A stretch of DNA of 64,000 nucleotides from Agarivorans sp. Alg241-V36 (GCF_900537085.1 NZ_UNRE01000004.1:410988-474987), one strand, 5' to 3'; counted from the first letter of the stretch, positions 28,300-38,173 are shown. Notes: generated from the sequence alone by a model not told the origin. Program-made: numbers and translations.

Positions 28300-29826
28300 C
28301 GAGCCATTAGTAGCAAACCACCAATTGAATTTTCTTAAAGGTTTTAACGGCCAGTTAAGGTTACTCATGGCTGTTTTTCCTTTCTTGTCCATGGTTCCTT
28401 CACAGGTATTCAGTAGCTCTTGTCCCAATAACTCGAGCAAGAACTCATCTTCTAAGCGTTGCTGCTTTAAATAGACGCCCTTATAAACCATTCCCGCTAC
28501 ATCGCAAGCATGCTGACGCTCTGTCCAAGAGTTTCTATCTTGAAAAATAGACTTTTTAAAAAAGATCAAATAGTCGGGTATGTACAAGGTCTTTCCTTTG
28601 CTCTCCACTGTGTATACACCGTGGTGTAGCAGCATATCTGAAAAATCGATAATGAGATCTGCTGCTCGCAGGTCTTCGCTTATCCAAAAGTAACGCCAAA
28701 GCTGCTCCGCCACTAATGCCGACATCCACGGTGAGCACACCATATCTTTGCTTTTTTTGTTGGAATGCGCTTTTAATTGGTGTTTAAGGCAACCGCCTTG
28801 ACCTGGTGAACTCACCCACAGGTCCTCACGGATCCCATCAATGAGGGCATCTAAGCGCATAAACGAATGCTCATCACTATTTAACTCCCACTGAGTAAGA
28901 GCCAAACCCAGCGCTACGGATAAATGACGCTCGGTCCAAAACCCCAACTTGGTAGAATAACGCTCAGGCCACGCTAAGCCTTTTTTTACCATCTTCTCAA
29001 TGGCTAACTTGGTTGAGCGATGAGGGTAGAACAAATAGTCAATCAACAAACCACTACTCAACATGTATTTTAGATCCGCTGAGCCCTTCAGCTTAAAGTC
29101 GCCATTATCGTCAAGCTGACTCATAAAAAACTGCGCTTGTTGGTGAGCCGTTTTTTGCCAGCGCGGATCGGCCGTTTTGTAAAATAATTGATAGAACGTA
29201 AATGGTCTGTCATACAACCATGGAGCGGCACTATTACTAGGTAATGTGGTTTTTTTTGCGGGATCTTTAGGTTTGCTCACTTCAGCAATAACCGCTTCAT
29301 CGGCGCTATAAGACGCATATCGCCAATAGGCATTATCCAGCCAGCCCCAATCAATATTATTGGCATTGTAAGTTAATGGTGAATACAGCGCTTTATTGAG
29401 CCAGGACTCTGGGTAACGCACTTCGGCTAGATAAGCTTCATCAAACTCTAAAGCTTGGCTAGGTTTTGCTAAACTCTCGCCCCAAGTGAGTGTCACATTG
29501 CCTTGCTTTAAGCCCTCAATTTTAAACAACACGCCTCGATAAAAAGATGCCCCACGGCGCAGAGGCCAAAGCAGGTGAGCATGAGCGCTGAATTTAAGTG
29601 AAGTGCCTTGCTGCTGAAGTGAAAAACCCTGCTTATTTGAAACTGTAAAATTTGGGAAAGGAACAACCACATAGTGAAATTTGCTGGCGTTAGGAAGGGC
29701 TTTAATTTCAAGTTCCAGTTCAATACTCGCATTTGCTGCATAACTAAACATACTCGCAACAAGCAGTAAGCAAACAGCTCTTAGCCATCGCACTAAACTA
29801 AACGCGTTAATAGCAAGTCCTTGCAT
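28276..29826 (-). CDS. Secreted hypothetical protein of the polysaccharide locus
   Basis: The 516-residue product has a signal peptide (WLRAVCLLLVASMFSYAANA). Residues about 25-150 look like beta strands. Residues 190-500 are helical with repeating aromatic pairs (FTFYQLFYKTADPRW, LGFWTERHLSVALGLALTQWE), a look shared with alpha/alpha-toroid glycan enzymes. I cannot assign a family or catalytic residues. Start ATG 29826 is chosen with GAGGA 9 bases upstream; an in-frame TTG at 29841 is possible. It is the last gene of the minus-strand unit starting at 38173, so it may act on the polymer in the periplasm. Confidence 0.65.
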   Translation of the reverse strand: MQGLAINAFSLVRWLRAVCLLLVASMFSYAANASIELELEIKALPNASKFHYVVVPFPNFTVSNKQGFSLQQQGTSLKFSAHAHLLWPLRRGASFYRGVLFKIEGLKQGNVTLTWGESLAKPSQALEFDEAYLAEVRYPESWLNKALYSPLTYNANNIDWGWLDNAYWRYASYSADEAVIAEVSKPKDPAKKTTLPSNSAAPWLYDRPFTFYQLFYKTADPRWQKTAHQQAQFFMSQLDDNGDFKLKGSADLKYMLSSGLLIDYLFYPHRSTKLAIEKMVKKGLAWPERYSTKLGFWTERHLSVALGLALTQWELNSDEHSFMRLDALIDGIREDLWVSSPGQGGCLKHQLKAHSNKKSKDMVCSPWMSALVAEQLWRYFWISEDLRAADLIIDFSDMLLHHGVYTVESKGKTLYIPDYLIFFKKSIFQDRNSWTERQHACDVAGMVYKGVYLKQQRLEDEFLLELLGQELLNTCEGTMDKKGKTAMSNLNWPLKPLRKFNWWFATNGSLTWLLKQ

Positions 29827-29905
29827 ATTCCATATCCTCAACTAGAAAAGGTATTTTCAATAACTTATTCAGTTAAGTGCAATTGTATTGCTTGAGCAAG
29901 GCCAA

Positions 29906-30925
29906 TTAAGCGCGATGCTTCGAATTTAGCTCCATAACTTGCACTTTAAGTGAATCAACCGACTTATTGCCATCAACCGAAATCCGCTTCAACTGATAGG
30001 CGCTATGTCCATCCAATTGGGCGTTAATGCCATTCATAAAGGAGAAAGCCAAACGATAACCACATTCCTTAGCAAGCGCTTGGGTCTGCTCTGTAAAGCT
30101 GTCTGTGCGCCCTACTGGGTAGGCCAGCATCGATACCGATGTATTTAGTTTGCTCGCAATAAAATCGCGTGACTGAGTTAACTCTTCACGCTGCTGCTCT
30201 AAAGATAGGTGAGCTAAAATAGGATGACTACGAGTATGCGAACCAATGGTCATGCCTCCGTCAACCATCTCTTTCAACTGAGGCCAATTTGCAAACACGC
30301 TATGAGAGCTAGGCATTGGAGGCGCTTTACATTCAGCTTTTAACATCTCCAACTTTTCTTCCATCGAAAAGCTATGGTCTTCTTTAAAAGCATAAAGCAG
30401 TTTGCGAATATTTTGCGTTTGATTCTTTCCGCTTAAATCCACGGCACTAGACCAGTGATTTAGCTTTAAGGAACTAGACTGGCAATGCTTAACCAGCCAT
30501 GCCACCTCATCCCACCAAGCAAAAATACCGCCATTGGTATATTCGGTTACCACAAAAAACACTGCACTAAGCTTATGTTTTACAAGCAGTGGGAAAGCAT
30601 GCTGATAACTATCAATGTAACCATCGTCAAAGGTGATTAGAGCATAGGGTTTGTCAATTGCTTCACCTGAATCTAACAAGGCAATTAAACTGGCCTCATC
30701 TAATACTTCAAACTCTTTCTTATAAAACAATAAGTGCTGCTCAAATTGCTCAGCAGTACAACTAAACACATTGGGATCAAACTCGCTAAAGCGGGCGTCA
30801 CCAATGCGATGATAATTAAATACATAAATGCCGGGTAAGCGCTGCTGCCAGCGCTTTTGAGAAACGCTACGCTTACCGAAAAAAAATTGCCGAATTTTGG
30901 CTCTACTCAGCATCCGTATGCTCAT
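29906..30925 (-). CDS. Polysaccharide deacetylase (NodB-type) family protein
   Basis: This 339-residue protein has a NodB-homology domain: the metal and base aspartates in ALITFDDGYIDSYQHAF near residue 96, the histidine pair in IGSHTRSHPIL near residue 228, and AYPVGRTDSF near residue 260. Family members remove acetyl groups from N-acetylated sugars with a divalent metal. No clear signal peptide is present, so it may act in the cytosol or be membrane-bound by its basic start. It overlaps the 3' end of the gene at 30903 by 23 bases. One of three deacetylase-like proteins in this unit. Confidence 0.88.
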   Translation of the reverse strand: MSIRMLSRAKIRQFFFGKRSVSQKRWQQRLPGIYVFNYHRIGDARFSEFDPNVFSCTAEQFEQHLLFYKKEFEVLDEASLIALLDSGEAIDKPYALITFDDGYIDSYQHAFPLLVKHKLSAVFFVVTEYTNGGIFAWWDEVAWLVKHCQSSSLKLNHWSSAVDLSGKNQTQNIRKLLYAFKEDHSFSMEEKLEMLKAECKAPPMPSSHSVFANWPQLKEMVDGGMTIGSHTRSHPILAHLSLEQQREELTQSRDFIASKLNTSVSMLAYPVGRTDSFTEQTQALAKECGYRLAFSFMNGINAQLDGHSAYQLKRISVDGNKSVDSLKVQVMELNSKHRA

Positions 30926-32111
30926 CTAAGGTTTTATAATTAGGCGCTTTAACCAAATAATCACGATACTGATTTGGATCACCCAACTCGCCCGCTTCTG
31001 CAGCCTTGGCCATGTTGTACATTTCTCGAGCTGAAACATAGTGCAATACGTAGTTTTCACCGTCGTTGTACTTACTTTCCAAGTAACTACACATATCGTC
31101 AAAAGGCTTACCTAATAAAGTAGGCATGTCGGCTTCTTGGGTGCCATGAGTGTGTATTTTAATAAAGCGCCACTCAGGTCTACCTTCAACATGGATGTTG
31201 GCGTTAACCCATAAATCAACACGATCTTTAGTTGGCATCATGCTGGTACGAATGTCGGAATTTTCGATTTGCGGGAAAATGCCTTTTTTGCGGGCTTTCC
31301 AATTTAGATCCAGTGGGCCATTTATTAGCATTAAATCGCCCCAAGTTTGCCCGCCTACTTTTACCATTTTGCCGGTATTGTGAGACTTCGGAGCATTGGG
31401 GTCATCTTTAGCGTAATAGATCGCGTTCACGGTAGCAGGCTGAGTAACACTTGGCGCCGATGGAAAGGTGTAGTCAACAAAACAGCCTGTTTCACGCAAC
31501 ACGATAAGCTCATCGTTTACGCCACATAATTTACCTTCTGGGTGAGAGTTGTCTAAGGTCCAGTTGCCGTGAATAAAGGCATACTGCAACTTCCCTGTTT
31601 CTTCACTGCGTACAAAAGCACCGTGTTTTTCATGCAATAACTCGGTAAAGCCTTCTAGAGTTTTACGTAAGTTGTCACTGGTATCGTCTTCGTGATGCAG
31701 GTGAACTTCAATTTCACCAAAACCGCGCGCACACAAATCGGCAACTTTAGCCAAATGCTCATAGCGATATTCTTCTTCAGGATAAAAAAACGAATGCTTA
31801 GGATGACAGCCATCAGCATCTTGGTGTTTACCTGCTACGTCTGGGTATTCGCTATGCCAACGCTCAACTCGAGCTCGTTCTTGCTCAAGGCTTATGTTTT
31901 TACCCCATTGCGGCTCATAGTGGTCAACAAAGCAAAACAAAACGTGGGTTGGGCCCTCAAATTTAGCCTTCGCTCTAAACTTCTGTTTTAAGTAATGAGG
32001 TAACCAAAGATGCATGTGCTTCTTGCGAATGATTAGGGTTACCGCTGCTACGCCAAGCAGTATAGGTACCAATAAAGCCGAAAAGATTATCACCGTGATG
32101 TCCTTTGCCAT
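30903..32111 (-). CDS. Membrane-anchored deacetylase-like (beta/alpha-barrel) protein
   Basis: The 402 residues start with one membrane segment (VIIFSALLVPILLGVAAVTLI), so the rest probably faces the periplasm. The soluble part has polysaccharide-deacetylase-like features without the NodB TFDDG motif: LFCFVDHYEPQWG, IEVHLHHEDD, AFIHGNWTLDNS, VDYTFPSAPS and IKIHTHG. These His/Asp clusters are placed as a metal site would be. Similar proteins occur in exosortase loci. Function is inferred as deacetylation or hydrolysis of the polymer. Its start overlaps the upstream glycosyltransferase gene by 22 bases. Confidence 0.75.
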   Translation of the reverse strand: MAKDITVIIFSALLVPILLGVAAVTLIIRKKHMHLWLPHYLKQKFRAKAKFEGPTHVLFCFVDHYEPQWGKNISLEQERARVERWHSEYPDVAGKHQDADGCHPKHSFFYPEEEYRYEHLAKVADLCARGFGEIEVHLHHEDDTSDNLRKTLEGFTELLHEKHGAFVRSEETGKLQYAFIHGNWTLDNSHPEGKLCGVNDELIVLRETGCFVDYTFPSAPSVTQPATVNAIYYAKDDPNAPKSHNTGKMVKVGGQTWGDLMLINGPLDLNWKARKKGIFPQIENSDIRTSMMPTKDRVDLWVNANIHVEGRPEWRFIKIHTHGTQEADMPTLLGKPFDDMCSYLESKYNDGENYVLHYVSAREMYNMAKAAEAGELGDPNQYRDYLVKAPNYKTLDEHTDAE

Positions 32112-33262
32112 GTGCCTTGCACATTTTTAAACAAGAAAGAGTAGAAGCCTTTTAACAAAGCCATGTTCATTGAAACAAAAAAGGTTAGAAAAGCGATACT
32201 GCCGGGCACGCTTTTACCACGCTTACTACGACTATTACCCCATGCCGCCACCAAGTAACCAGCTAGTTGAACAGCTAACAAACTTGCGTATAAAGGCTTG
32301 GCCACCAGCACTAAGTTACAAGCTAAAGCGATAAGCATTAAATGCGGGGTAAACCAGCGTAAAACTTTGTGGCTTAAGTAAGCAAAAAAACGCGCACCTT
32401 GTAATGGGTTTAGCGCCCATAAGCAGTGAGTAAAAGCTTGGTAGTTGCCGGTGCCTATCCGTATTCGGCGTTTTTCTTCATCTTGCAGCGAGGGTGCAAC
32501 TTCTTCAAAGGCGACTGCGTTTGGTTCATACAGCACTTTTTTACCAGCCTTCGATACGTTCATAACAATCATGAAGTCATCAACAATAGTATTGGCTGGT
32601 AACGCTTGGTACAACGGCTTTGCAATCGCGTAAATGGCACCATTAGCACCAAGCAGCGCACCTAAGCGAGATTCATGAAACTTGAGCATTTGCTCGTAGC
32701 GCCAGTAAATACCGTCTTTGTTATCTTCAGACTCTGAGTCAACCAAATGCAACTCACCACATACCGCGCCAATATCATCGCTATCAAAGTGCCTTACTAA
32801 ATTTTCAATGGCATCCACTTCGAAATGAGTATTAGCATCAGACATCACCAAAATAGGGTCTTCGGCCAACTCAACCAGGTCGTTAAGTACGTTAATTTTG
32901 CCGCGATTTTGCTCAAAAATATGGGCTTTAAAATTACTGGCTTCTACTGCCTGTAAAATCTCCGCCGAACTATCGGTACTGCCGTCGGAGCCAATATGAA
33001 TAGTAAGTTTATCTTTGGGGTAGCTAAGCTGCAGTAAGTTGTCTATCCGCTGCTGCAAGCATTGTTCTTCATTATAAGCGGCGATAATAATCGATACTGT
33101 TGGCCACTCTTTTGCCTCTAGCGAGCGACGCTCACGACGACGCCAAAGGTAGCGAGTATCGCGGACGGCCTGCTTAATACCGCTAACCATTAACAATACG
33201 ATGGGATAAACAGCATAACTGTAAGCAATTAAGCCCACCGCTATCCAAAATAACAATTCCAT
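32090..33262 (-). CDS. Family 2 glycosyltransferase, membrane-bound
   Basis: This inverting GT-A fold enzyme has one N-terminal membrane segment, the nucleotide-sugar motif TVSIIIAAYNEEQCL, the metal-binding DXD-like SDANTHFE and the acceptor region ending in RRIRIGTGNYQ (a QxxRW-like position). Two to three C-terminal membrane helices follow (residues about 295-375). The layout is like that of the processive or lipid-linked GT2 enzymes of polymer assembly. At 390 residues it is of normal length. It abuts the acetyltransferase gene at 33263 without a gap. Confidence 0.9.
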   Translation of the reverse strand: MELLFWIAVGLIAYSYAVYPIVLLMVSGIKQAVRDTRYLWRRRERRSLEAKEWPTVSIIIAAYNEEQCLQQRIDNLLQLSYPKDKLTIHIGSDGSTDSSAEILQAVEASNFKAHIFEQNRGKINVLNDLVELAEDPILVMSDANTHFEVDAIENLVRHFDSDDIGAVCGELHLVDSESEDNKDGIYWRYEQMLKFHESRLGALLGANGAIYAIAKPLYQALPANTIVDDFMIVMNVSKAGKKVLYEPNAVAFEEVAPSLQDEEKRRIRIGTGNYQAFTHCLWALNPLQGARFFAYLSHKVLRWFTPHLMLIALACNLVLVAKPLYASLLAVQLAGYLVAAWGNSRSKRGKSVPGSIAFLTFFVSMNMALLKGFYSFLFKNVQGTWQRTSR

Positions 33263-33787
33263 TTACTGCTCCACCTCAGCTGGCTTACGACGATAGGCTT
33301 TTGCCGGTATACCCAACATGGTTGCGCCCTCTTCTGCAGATTTTGTTAACACCGCATTAGCGCCAATTTTCACTTGATCGGCCACTTCTAAATCACCAAT
33401 AATTTTAGCGCCCGCGCCCACAAACAAATTTGAGCCTAAGCGTGGTGATTTACCTTTCTCGTCACCAATTACAACGCCACTTTCTAAAGTAATGTTACTG
33501 CCGCCCTTTACCTTAGAATTAATCACAATGCCTACTGGGTGCATAATCACAAAACCTGGGCCAAACTCTGCACCCGAGCCAATCACACAAGCATTTAGAA
33601 ACTTATTCAACCACTGGAAAAAATAGGCCAACAAACCTAAGTTATGATTGGCACACCAGCGCATCCAGCGATAGATAATATTGGCACTAGAACCGTCAGC
33701 CATCACAATCCTCAGCATGCTTACAGACGCTCCATCTAATCTGAAGATTTCTTGCTTACGACGAAAATCAGCTTTGATATTTTCCAT
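33263..33787 (-). CDS. Serine-acetyltransferase-like hexapeptide acetyltransferase
   Basis: This 174-residue left-handed beta-helix protein has repeated hexapeptides: GSGAEFGPGFVIMHPVGIVI, the segment around SNITLESGVVIGDEKGKSP, then LFVGAGAKIIGDLEVA. The histidine in MHPVG corresponds to the catalytic position of CysE-type enzymes. It lies inside the polysaccharide unit, not with cysteine genes, and lacks the long N-terminal CysE domain, so a sugar O-acetyltransferase role using acetyl-CoA is more likely. The start overlaps the preceding stop by one base. Confidence 0.85.
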   Translation of the reverse strand: MENIKADFRRKQEIFRLDGASVSMLRIVMADGSSANIIYRWMRWCANHNLGLLAYFFQWLNKFLNACVIGSGAEFGPGFVIMHPVGIVINSKVKGGSNITLESGVVIGDEKGKSPRLGSNLFVGAGAKIIGDLEVADQVKIGANAVLTKSAEEGATMLGIPAKAYRRKPAEVEQ

Positions 33788-34974
33788 TATTTCACCAAAG
33801 TTAACAGTTGCTCGGCATTATGACGCCACTGCCTTTCACGCTCGATATAAGCTCTAGCCTGCTGACCAACCTGCTGCTGTTGCTCCACTTGAGAAGAGAG
33901 GCTAAGTACCTTTTCTACACAAGATTCACGATCGTTTGCTTTAAATAACCAACTGGTTTCACCGTCGGCGACCACTTCGGCAATCGGGGTAAAATCAGGG
34001 GCTACCATACCTTTGCCCATTGCCATAAATTCAAACAACTTCATTGGTGAGCCGTAGTCATTTGAGTCTGGCAAAATGCCAAAGTCCATGGCCGATAAAT
34101 AAGTCGGTACTTGGTCGTGAGCAACTCTGCCAGGCATAATAATTTGCTGCTCTGCGCCAGCATCAGCAATACGTTGCTTAATGCTTTGGTAACACACACC
34201 ATCACCCACCAATAACAAAACGATATTAGGGTAATCTTTTAAACGCTCTGCTATTAGATCAACAAACCAGTCGATACCATGCCAATGTACAAAAGCCCCA
34301 ACGTAGCCAACAACAACTTTGTCTTCTACCTCTAGCTTTTGGCGTAGCGCTAAAGCAGCAGCATCATCAATAATAAACTGGTCTAAATCGGCAGCGTTTG
34401 GCGAGATAACAGAAGGGGCAATATTTGGGTAAGCATCTTGGGCCACTTGCTGAAAACGGCTAGATATAAATACTAAGCCAGTGGCATTACTAAATATCCA
34501 CTTTTCGATTGAACGAGCAAAGCGCTGGAAAAATAACTCGCGAACTCGATGTACTAAACATGAATCGTTAATCTCCAACACAATTGGGATATTATGACGT
34601 TTCGCCCACCACACACTGGCAAACATAAACAATGAATAGCGCTCGTAAACAAACTCTATTTGTTGCTCTTTAACCGCTTTACGTAAACGCCACCAAGCCA
34701 GCACATTAAAGGCCAGCTCAAATAGCTCAAACACAAACTCTGGCGTATGTTTAGTTAACTCAGCTAGGCGAGAAAACAAGCTTTTCTTAGCGGCAGGTTT
34801 CTCTGCTTGCTGCTGTTGCGGTTTCGATGTAACTAGCTCTTCTTCCGGATCCGCGCCAGGCAAGGACAAAATGCTTACTTTATGGCCAAGTTCACGTAGT
34901 CCTTTTACCACACCACGAATATGCACACCTTCGGCACCTCGGCCACGTGTTCGATGGTGGAACAAAATGTTCAT
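33787..34974 (-). CDS. Family 4 glycosyltransferase
   Basis: This 395-residue GT-B enzyme transfers a sugar from a nucleotide donor with retention. The N-terminal glycine-rich acceptor loop is RTRGRGAEGVHIRGV, the linker domain begins at VVGYVGAFVHWHGIDWF, and the donor site has the EX7E-like stretch SPMKLFEFMAMGKGMVAPD. It resembles the TIGR03087/EpsH-linked group of transferases in exosortase A loci, but the sugar is not readable. Residues 65-95 contain a glutamine- and lysine-rich insert. It is flanked closely by deacetylase and acetyltransferase genes. Confidence 0.88.
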   Translation of the reverse strand: MNILFHHRTRGRGAEGVHIRGVVKGLRELGHKVSILSLPGADPEEELVTSKPQQQQAEKPAAKKSLFSRLAELTKHTPEFVFELFELAFNVLAWWRLRKAVKEQQIEFVYERYSLFMFASVWWAKRHNIPIVLEINDSCLVHRVRELFFQRFARSIEKWIFSNATGLVFISSRFQQVAQDAYPNIAPSVISPNAADLDQFIIDDAAALALRQKLEVEDKVVVGYVGAFVHWHGIDWFVDLIAERLKDYPNIVLLLVGDGVCYQSIKQRIADAGAEQQIIMPGRVAHDQVPTYLSAMDFGILPDSNDYGSPMKLFEFMAMGKGMVAPDFTPIAEVVADGETSWLFKANDRESCVEKVLSLSSQVEQQQQVGQQARAYIERERQWRHNAEQLLTLVK

Positions 34975-34979
34975 TTAAC

Positions 34980-35612
34980 TCAGCTCTCCAATGCTTTAAG
35001 TTCAAAACCTTGCGCTTGCCACTGAGGAATTAATTCCGCTAAAGCGTCAATGCAAAGGTTGTTGTCATCATGAAATAGAATAATGTCGCCAGCACTTACC
35101 GGCTGCTCGTTAAAGCGCTTAATCAGTGTGACGCTAGGCTCTTTTTTGTAATCTAAGGAGTCTCGGCTCCAATGCACTGCGGTCATCCCACGACGAACTA
35201 AATAAGCCAGTAACGAACTACTCCAACGCCCTTGCGGGGAGCGAAATAAACGACATGGCTTTTGAGTAAGGCTTTGAATTGCGCTGTTGGTTTGCTCGAT
35301 TTGCAACTTGCGCTCAGCAGCACTGATATGATCAAAACGCGGGTGATTATAAGAATGATTGGCTAGGCTATGACCTTGCTCGGCAATTTGACGGGTTAAC
35401 TCTGGAAATTTCTCAGCTCGCGCGCCTAATACAAAGAACGTGGCTTTAGCTTGATGCTTGGCCAGTAAAGCCAATAAAGCAGTAGTGAACTCTGGATAAG
35501 GTCCATCATCAAAGGTTAAATAAAGCGCAGCCTCTCGAGGGCTTCTTTTGATTAGAAACCAACTATCAGGCAGAACTTTACTACGTATAAGATATTTGAT
35601 CTTATTCAACAT
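34980..35612 (-). CDS. Polysaccharide deacetylase, compact NodB type
   Basis: This 210-residue protein is almost entirely a NodB domain. It has the catalytic aspartates in YLTFDDGPYPEFT (residue about 31), the metal histidines in LANHSYNHPRF, RSPQGRW as the arginine/proline motif and a final IILFHDD. All the residues needed for metal-dependent N-deacetylation are visible, unlike in the barrel protein at 30903. There is no signal peptide, so it may act on lipid-linked intermediates at the cytosolic face, or be exported in another way. The gap to the next upstream gene is 97 bases, so a separate promoter is possible. Confidence 0.9.
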   Translation of the reverse strand: MLNKIKYLIRSKVLPDSWFLIKRSPREAALYLTFDDGPYPEFTTALLALLAKHQAKATFFVLGARAEKFPELTRQIAEQGHSLANHSYNHPRFDHISAAERKLQIEQTNSAIQSLTQKPCRLFRSPQGRWSSSLLAYLVRRGMTAVHWSRDSLDYKKEPSVTLIKRFNEQPVSAGDIILFHDDNNLCIDALAELIPQWQAQGFELKALES

Positions 35613-35709
35613 TAACTACAAATCCATTTGCGCCAATACTAAGAGCTTAAGCAAGCTTGATAGTGTAACAAAATACCCGCTTAGCCCCAGCAAATAATTA
35701 ACTTATCTT

Positions 35710-36837
35710 TCAAACTTCACCATTTTTCAACATCGACAAAAACTGCTGTTGATTAAGTGACCAGGAAAACTTGCTCGCATGTTGCTTAATGGCTTGCTTG
35801 TCCCACTGTTTTTCTAATATCAGTTCTAGCCCTTCAGCCACCGCCGATGAGCTCTGCGGCGGAATAATTACACCACAACAGTTAGTATCCATTACCTCGG
35901 GAATGCCGCCCACCTCTGTGGCTAATACCGGTGTGCCCGCAGCCATGGCTTCTAATACAACGTTAGGCACCCCCTCTGCGTAGCTAGGCAAAGCGAGAAG
36001 TTTTGCATTACCAATCCAAGCGGGCAGCTCGGCGTGTGCTACCGAGCCCAAGAATGTCACTCGCTCAGCCAAACCATCGGCTTTCGCTTGTTGCTCAATA
36101 GCTGCTCGCTTAACCCCGGTGCCCGCATAGACAAGCTTTAGCTGGGGATGTTCAGCTGCAATGCTAGCAAAGCCTTGATAGAGCTCTACTACGCCTTTAT
36201 CTGGTTTCAGGTTGCCCACATATAAGATGTAATCTTGGGCGATAGGTTTGTTACTTTCACCACCAAACTTTTGATGGTCTACCCCATTGTAAATGACCGA
36301 CACTTTCGAGGGCTCAATTCCTAGAAGTTGCATTTCATTGGCTAAAGCCTGTGATACAGAAAGTATGCCCAAAGCATTTTGACTAGCTTGTTTAATTTGC
36401 TTGGCGCGAGCCGGATCTTTCGCCAGCTGGTTGATATCACTACCATGCACCTTAAAGAAAAAGCGCGCTTTAAATAACTTAGCTAACCAGCTTGTCGCAA
36501 CCGCTTCAGGAAAGGCCCAACTAGCCAAAAGCACCTTGGCCTGTTTACGCTTGAGCCAAAGGCCCGAATGCAACAGCAAGGACAAATACATCATCACACT
36601 ATAAAAACGTCGTCCCACTTTTGGCGTGTAAAAATAAGGCACATAACGCCGCTCTGGTGATTGCTTAATTTGCTTGCGATGCTTAAACCATTCAGGAAAA
36701 GCTACCGGAATAAGCAGGCTCAATTGATACTCATCTTTTAACAACTCAAATTGCTGATGATTAAACTTGGCGCGATTAGGCTCCCAAGGTAAAGGATATA
36801 AATTGGTGACAATCACCATTGCTGGCTTAGACTTCAC
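35710..36837 (-). CDS. Family 4 glycosyltransferase
   Basis: This 375-residue GT-B retaining transferase has the central interdomain segment SVIYNGVDHQKFG, DYILYVGNLKPDKGVVELYQ and the donor-site EX7E-type LPSYAEGVPNVVLEAMAAG with TPVLATEVGGIPEV. These are textbook GT4 features. The start (MKSKPAMVIVTNLYPLPWEPN) is a normal GT4 N-terminus. It overlaps the end of the PaaK-like gene by 11 bases, so the two are translated together. The transferred sugar is unknown. Confidence 0.92.
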   Translation of the reverse strand: MKSKPAMVIVTNLYPLPWEPNRAKFNHQQFELLKDEYQLSLLIPVAFPEWFKHRKQIKQSPERRYVPYFYTPKVGRRFYSVMMYLSLLLHSGLWLKRKQAKVLLASWAFPEAVATSWLAKLFKARFFFKVHGSDINQLAKDPARAKQIKQASQNALGILSVSQALANEMQLLGIEPSKVSVIYNGVDHQKFGGESNKPIAQDYILYVGNLKPDKGVVELYQGFASIAAEHPQLKLVYAGTGVKRAAIEQQAKADGLAERVTFLGSVAHAELPAWIGNAKLLALPSYAEGVPNVVLEAMAAGTPVLATEVGGIPEVMDTNCCGVIIPPQSSSAVAEGLELILEKQWDKQAIKQHASKFSWSLNQQQFLSMLKNGEV

Positions 36838-38173
36838 AAATAGTTACTCTATGTTTACCACTGGCGGTAAGCGGAATATCATCCACCAGCTCAAAGTTAA
36901 GCCTAAGTTCGCCATTACTGTACTTGTTTATCTCATCACTGATGGCAGCTTTATCCGCATCGCTAAATTGCTCGTTGGCCACTATTTTTAGGGTGACTTG
37001 CTCGATCTGCTGTTGAACTACCTGAAAGCGCGAAATGCCGACAAACTCTTTAAATAGATGGGGGAACAACTCGCCAGGAATGCTGCCGCCCGAAGGTGTT
37101 TTAATAATGTCTAACTTACGTCCATCAATACTCGACATAATTGGCAGTGGGTTGCCACAGCTACAGGCCTGCAAGTTAATGGTTGCTTGGTCGCCGTTTA
37201 CATAACGAATCAAGGGCATACCGTAATTGTAAAGATCGGTGACTAAGAGGTCGCCGCTGGTTTCTGTTACCACTTGACCTTGGCTATCAATGGTTTCAAT
37301 GACCAGATGGTCGATGTTCATATGCAGGTTGCGCTGCTCTTGGCAGTCTGCAGCCATCAACATGAATTCTCGGCAACCAAAAGTGTTATACACCGGGGTG
37401 TTGAAGGCTTTTTCTATTTCTTCTCGCTGAAAATCATGCAAAGGCTCAGCCCCGGTTAAAATAGTACTGGGGCGCCACACTTTTATTCCCTTGTCATTAA
37501 TATAACGAGCCAGCTCATAAAGAGGATTTACATAAGACACCATGGCTGCTGGTTTGTAAGCATTAATGTCATCAACATACTCTTGTTTGTTATCTTGAGT
37601 CATTGCAAAGGAGTTGAGCATTTTTCGATTATAAAAGCCGTGGTAAAGCGCATTTTTAATGGTTTTAAAGCGCGATGGCTGTCCTAAGTCTGCTCCCCAT
37701 AAGTACAAGGTCTTTTGGCCTAATCCAGCGCCTAACCAACCATAACCTCGCCACATCACTGCTTCTCGGCGAGTATTACTGTTAAGGTCTAGCTCAAAGT
37801 GAAACGGCTGTCCGGTAGAGCCACCGGTAGACTTACGAATGTTGTTGGGATGCTTGCTCGAAACAAACTCCGCATAGTACTGCTTAATATCGTTTTTGGT
37901 GACTATCGGTAAAGCCTCAAAGTCACTCATGTTGGTAATATCACGCGGATCTTTAATGCCAGCCTCGGCCCAAACTCGAGGATAGTACTGAGTATTTTGA
38001 TAGGCATGCTGCAAAAGCTTTTGTAATTCTTGCCATTGATGAGCTAACAACTGCTCTTTAGTCCAAGAAAGGCGCTGCTCGTAAGCACCTAAATGCTTTA
38101 ACAAGTCTTTGCCTTTAATCGCCTCGTAAGCGGGCATTAAGCAGCTTCGTAAAAAAGATGGGTAAATGGCCAT
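36827..38173 (-). CDS. PaaK/CapK-like adenylate-forming enzyme
   Basis: The 448 residues belong to the phenylacetate-CoA ligase/CapK group, whose members activate a carboxylate with ATP. Visible features are the phosphate-binding loop KSTGGSTGQPFHFELD near residue 115, the adenine-site TILTGAEPLHDFQ, YNTFGCREF, and the late DGRKLDIIKTPSGG. Such proteins in capsule loci are thought to prepare an acyl or amino-acid group for attachment to a sugar; the acceptor is not known. It is the first gene of the minus-strand unit ending at 28276, and divergent from the QueC-like gene across 327 bases. Confidence 0.85.
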   Translation of the reverse strand: MAIYPSFLRSCLMPAYEAIKGKDLLKHLGAYEQRLSWTKEQLLAHQWQELQKLLQHAYQNTQYYPRVWAEAGIKDPRDITNMSDFEALPIVTKNDIKQYYAEFVSSKHPNNIRKSTGGSTGQPFHFELDLNSNTRREAVMWRGYGWLGAGLGQKTLYLWGADLGQPSRFKTIKNALYHGFYNRKMLNSFAMTQDNKQEYVDDINAYKPAAMVSYVNPLYELARYINDKGIKVWRPSTILTGAEPLHDFQREEIEKAFNTPVYNTFGCREFMLMAADCQEQRNLHMNIDHLVIETIDSQGQVVTETSGDLLVTDLYNYGMPLIRYVNGDQATINLQACSCGNPLPIMSSIDGRKLDIIKTPSGGSIPGELFPHLFKEFVGISRFQVVQQQIEQVTLKIVANEQFSDADKAAISDEINKYSNGELRLNFELVDDIPLTASGKHRVTICEV

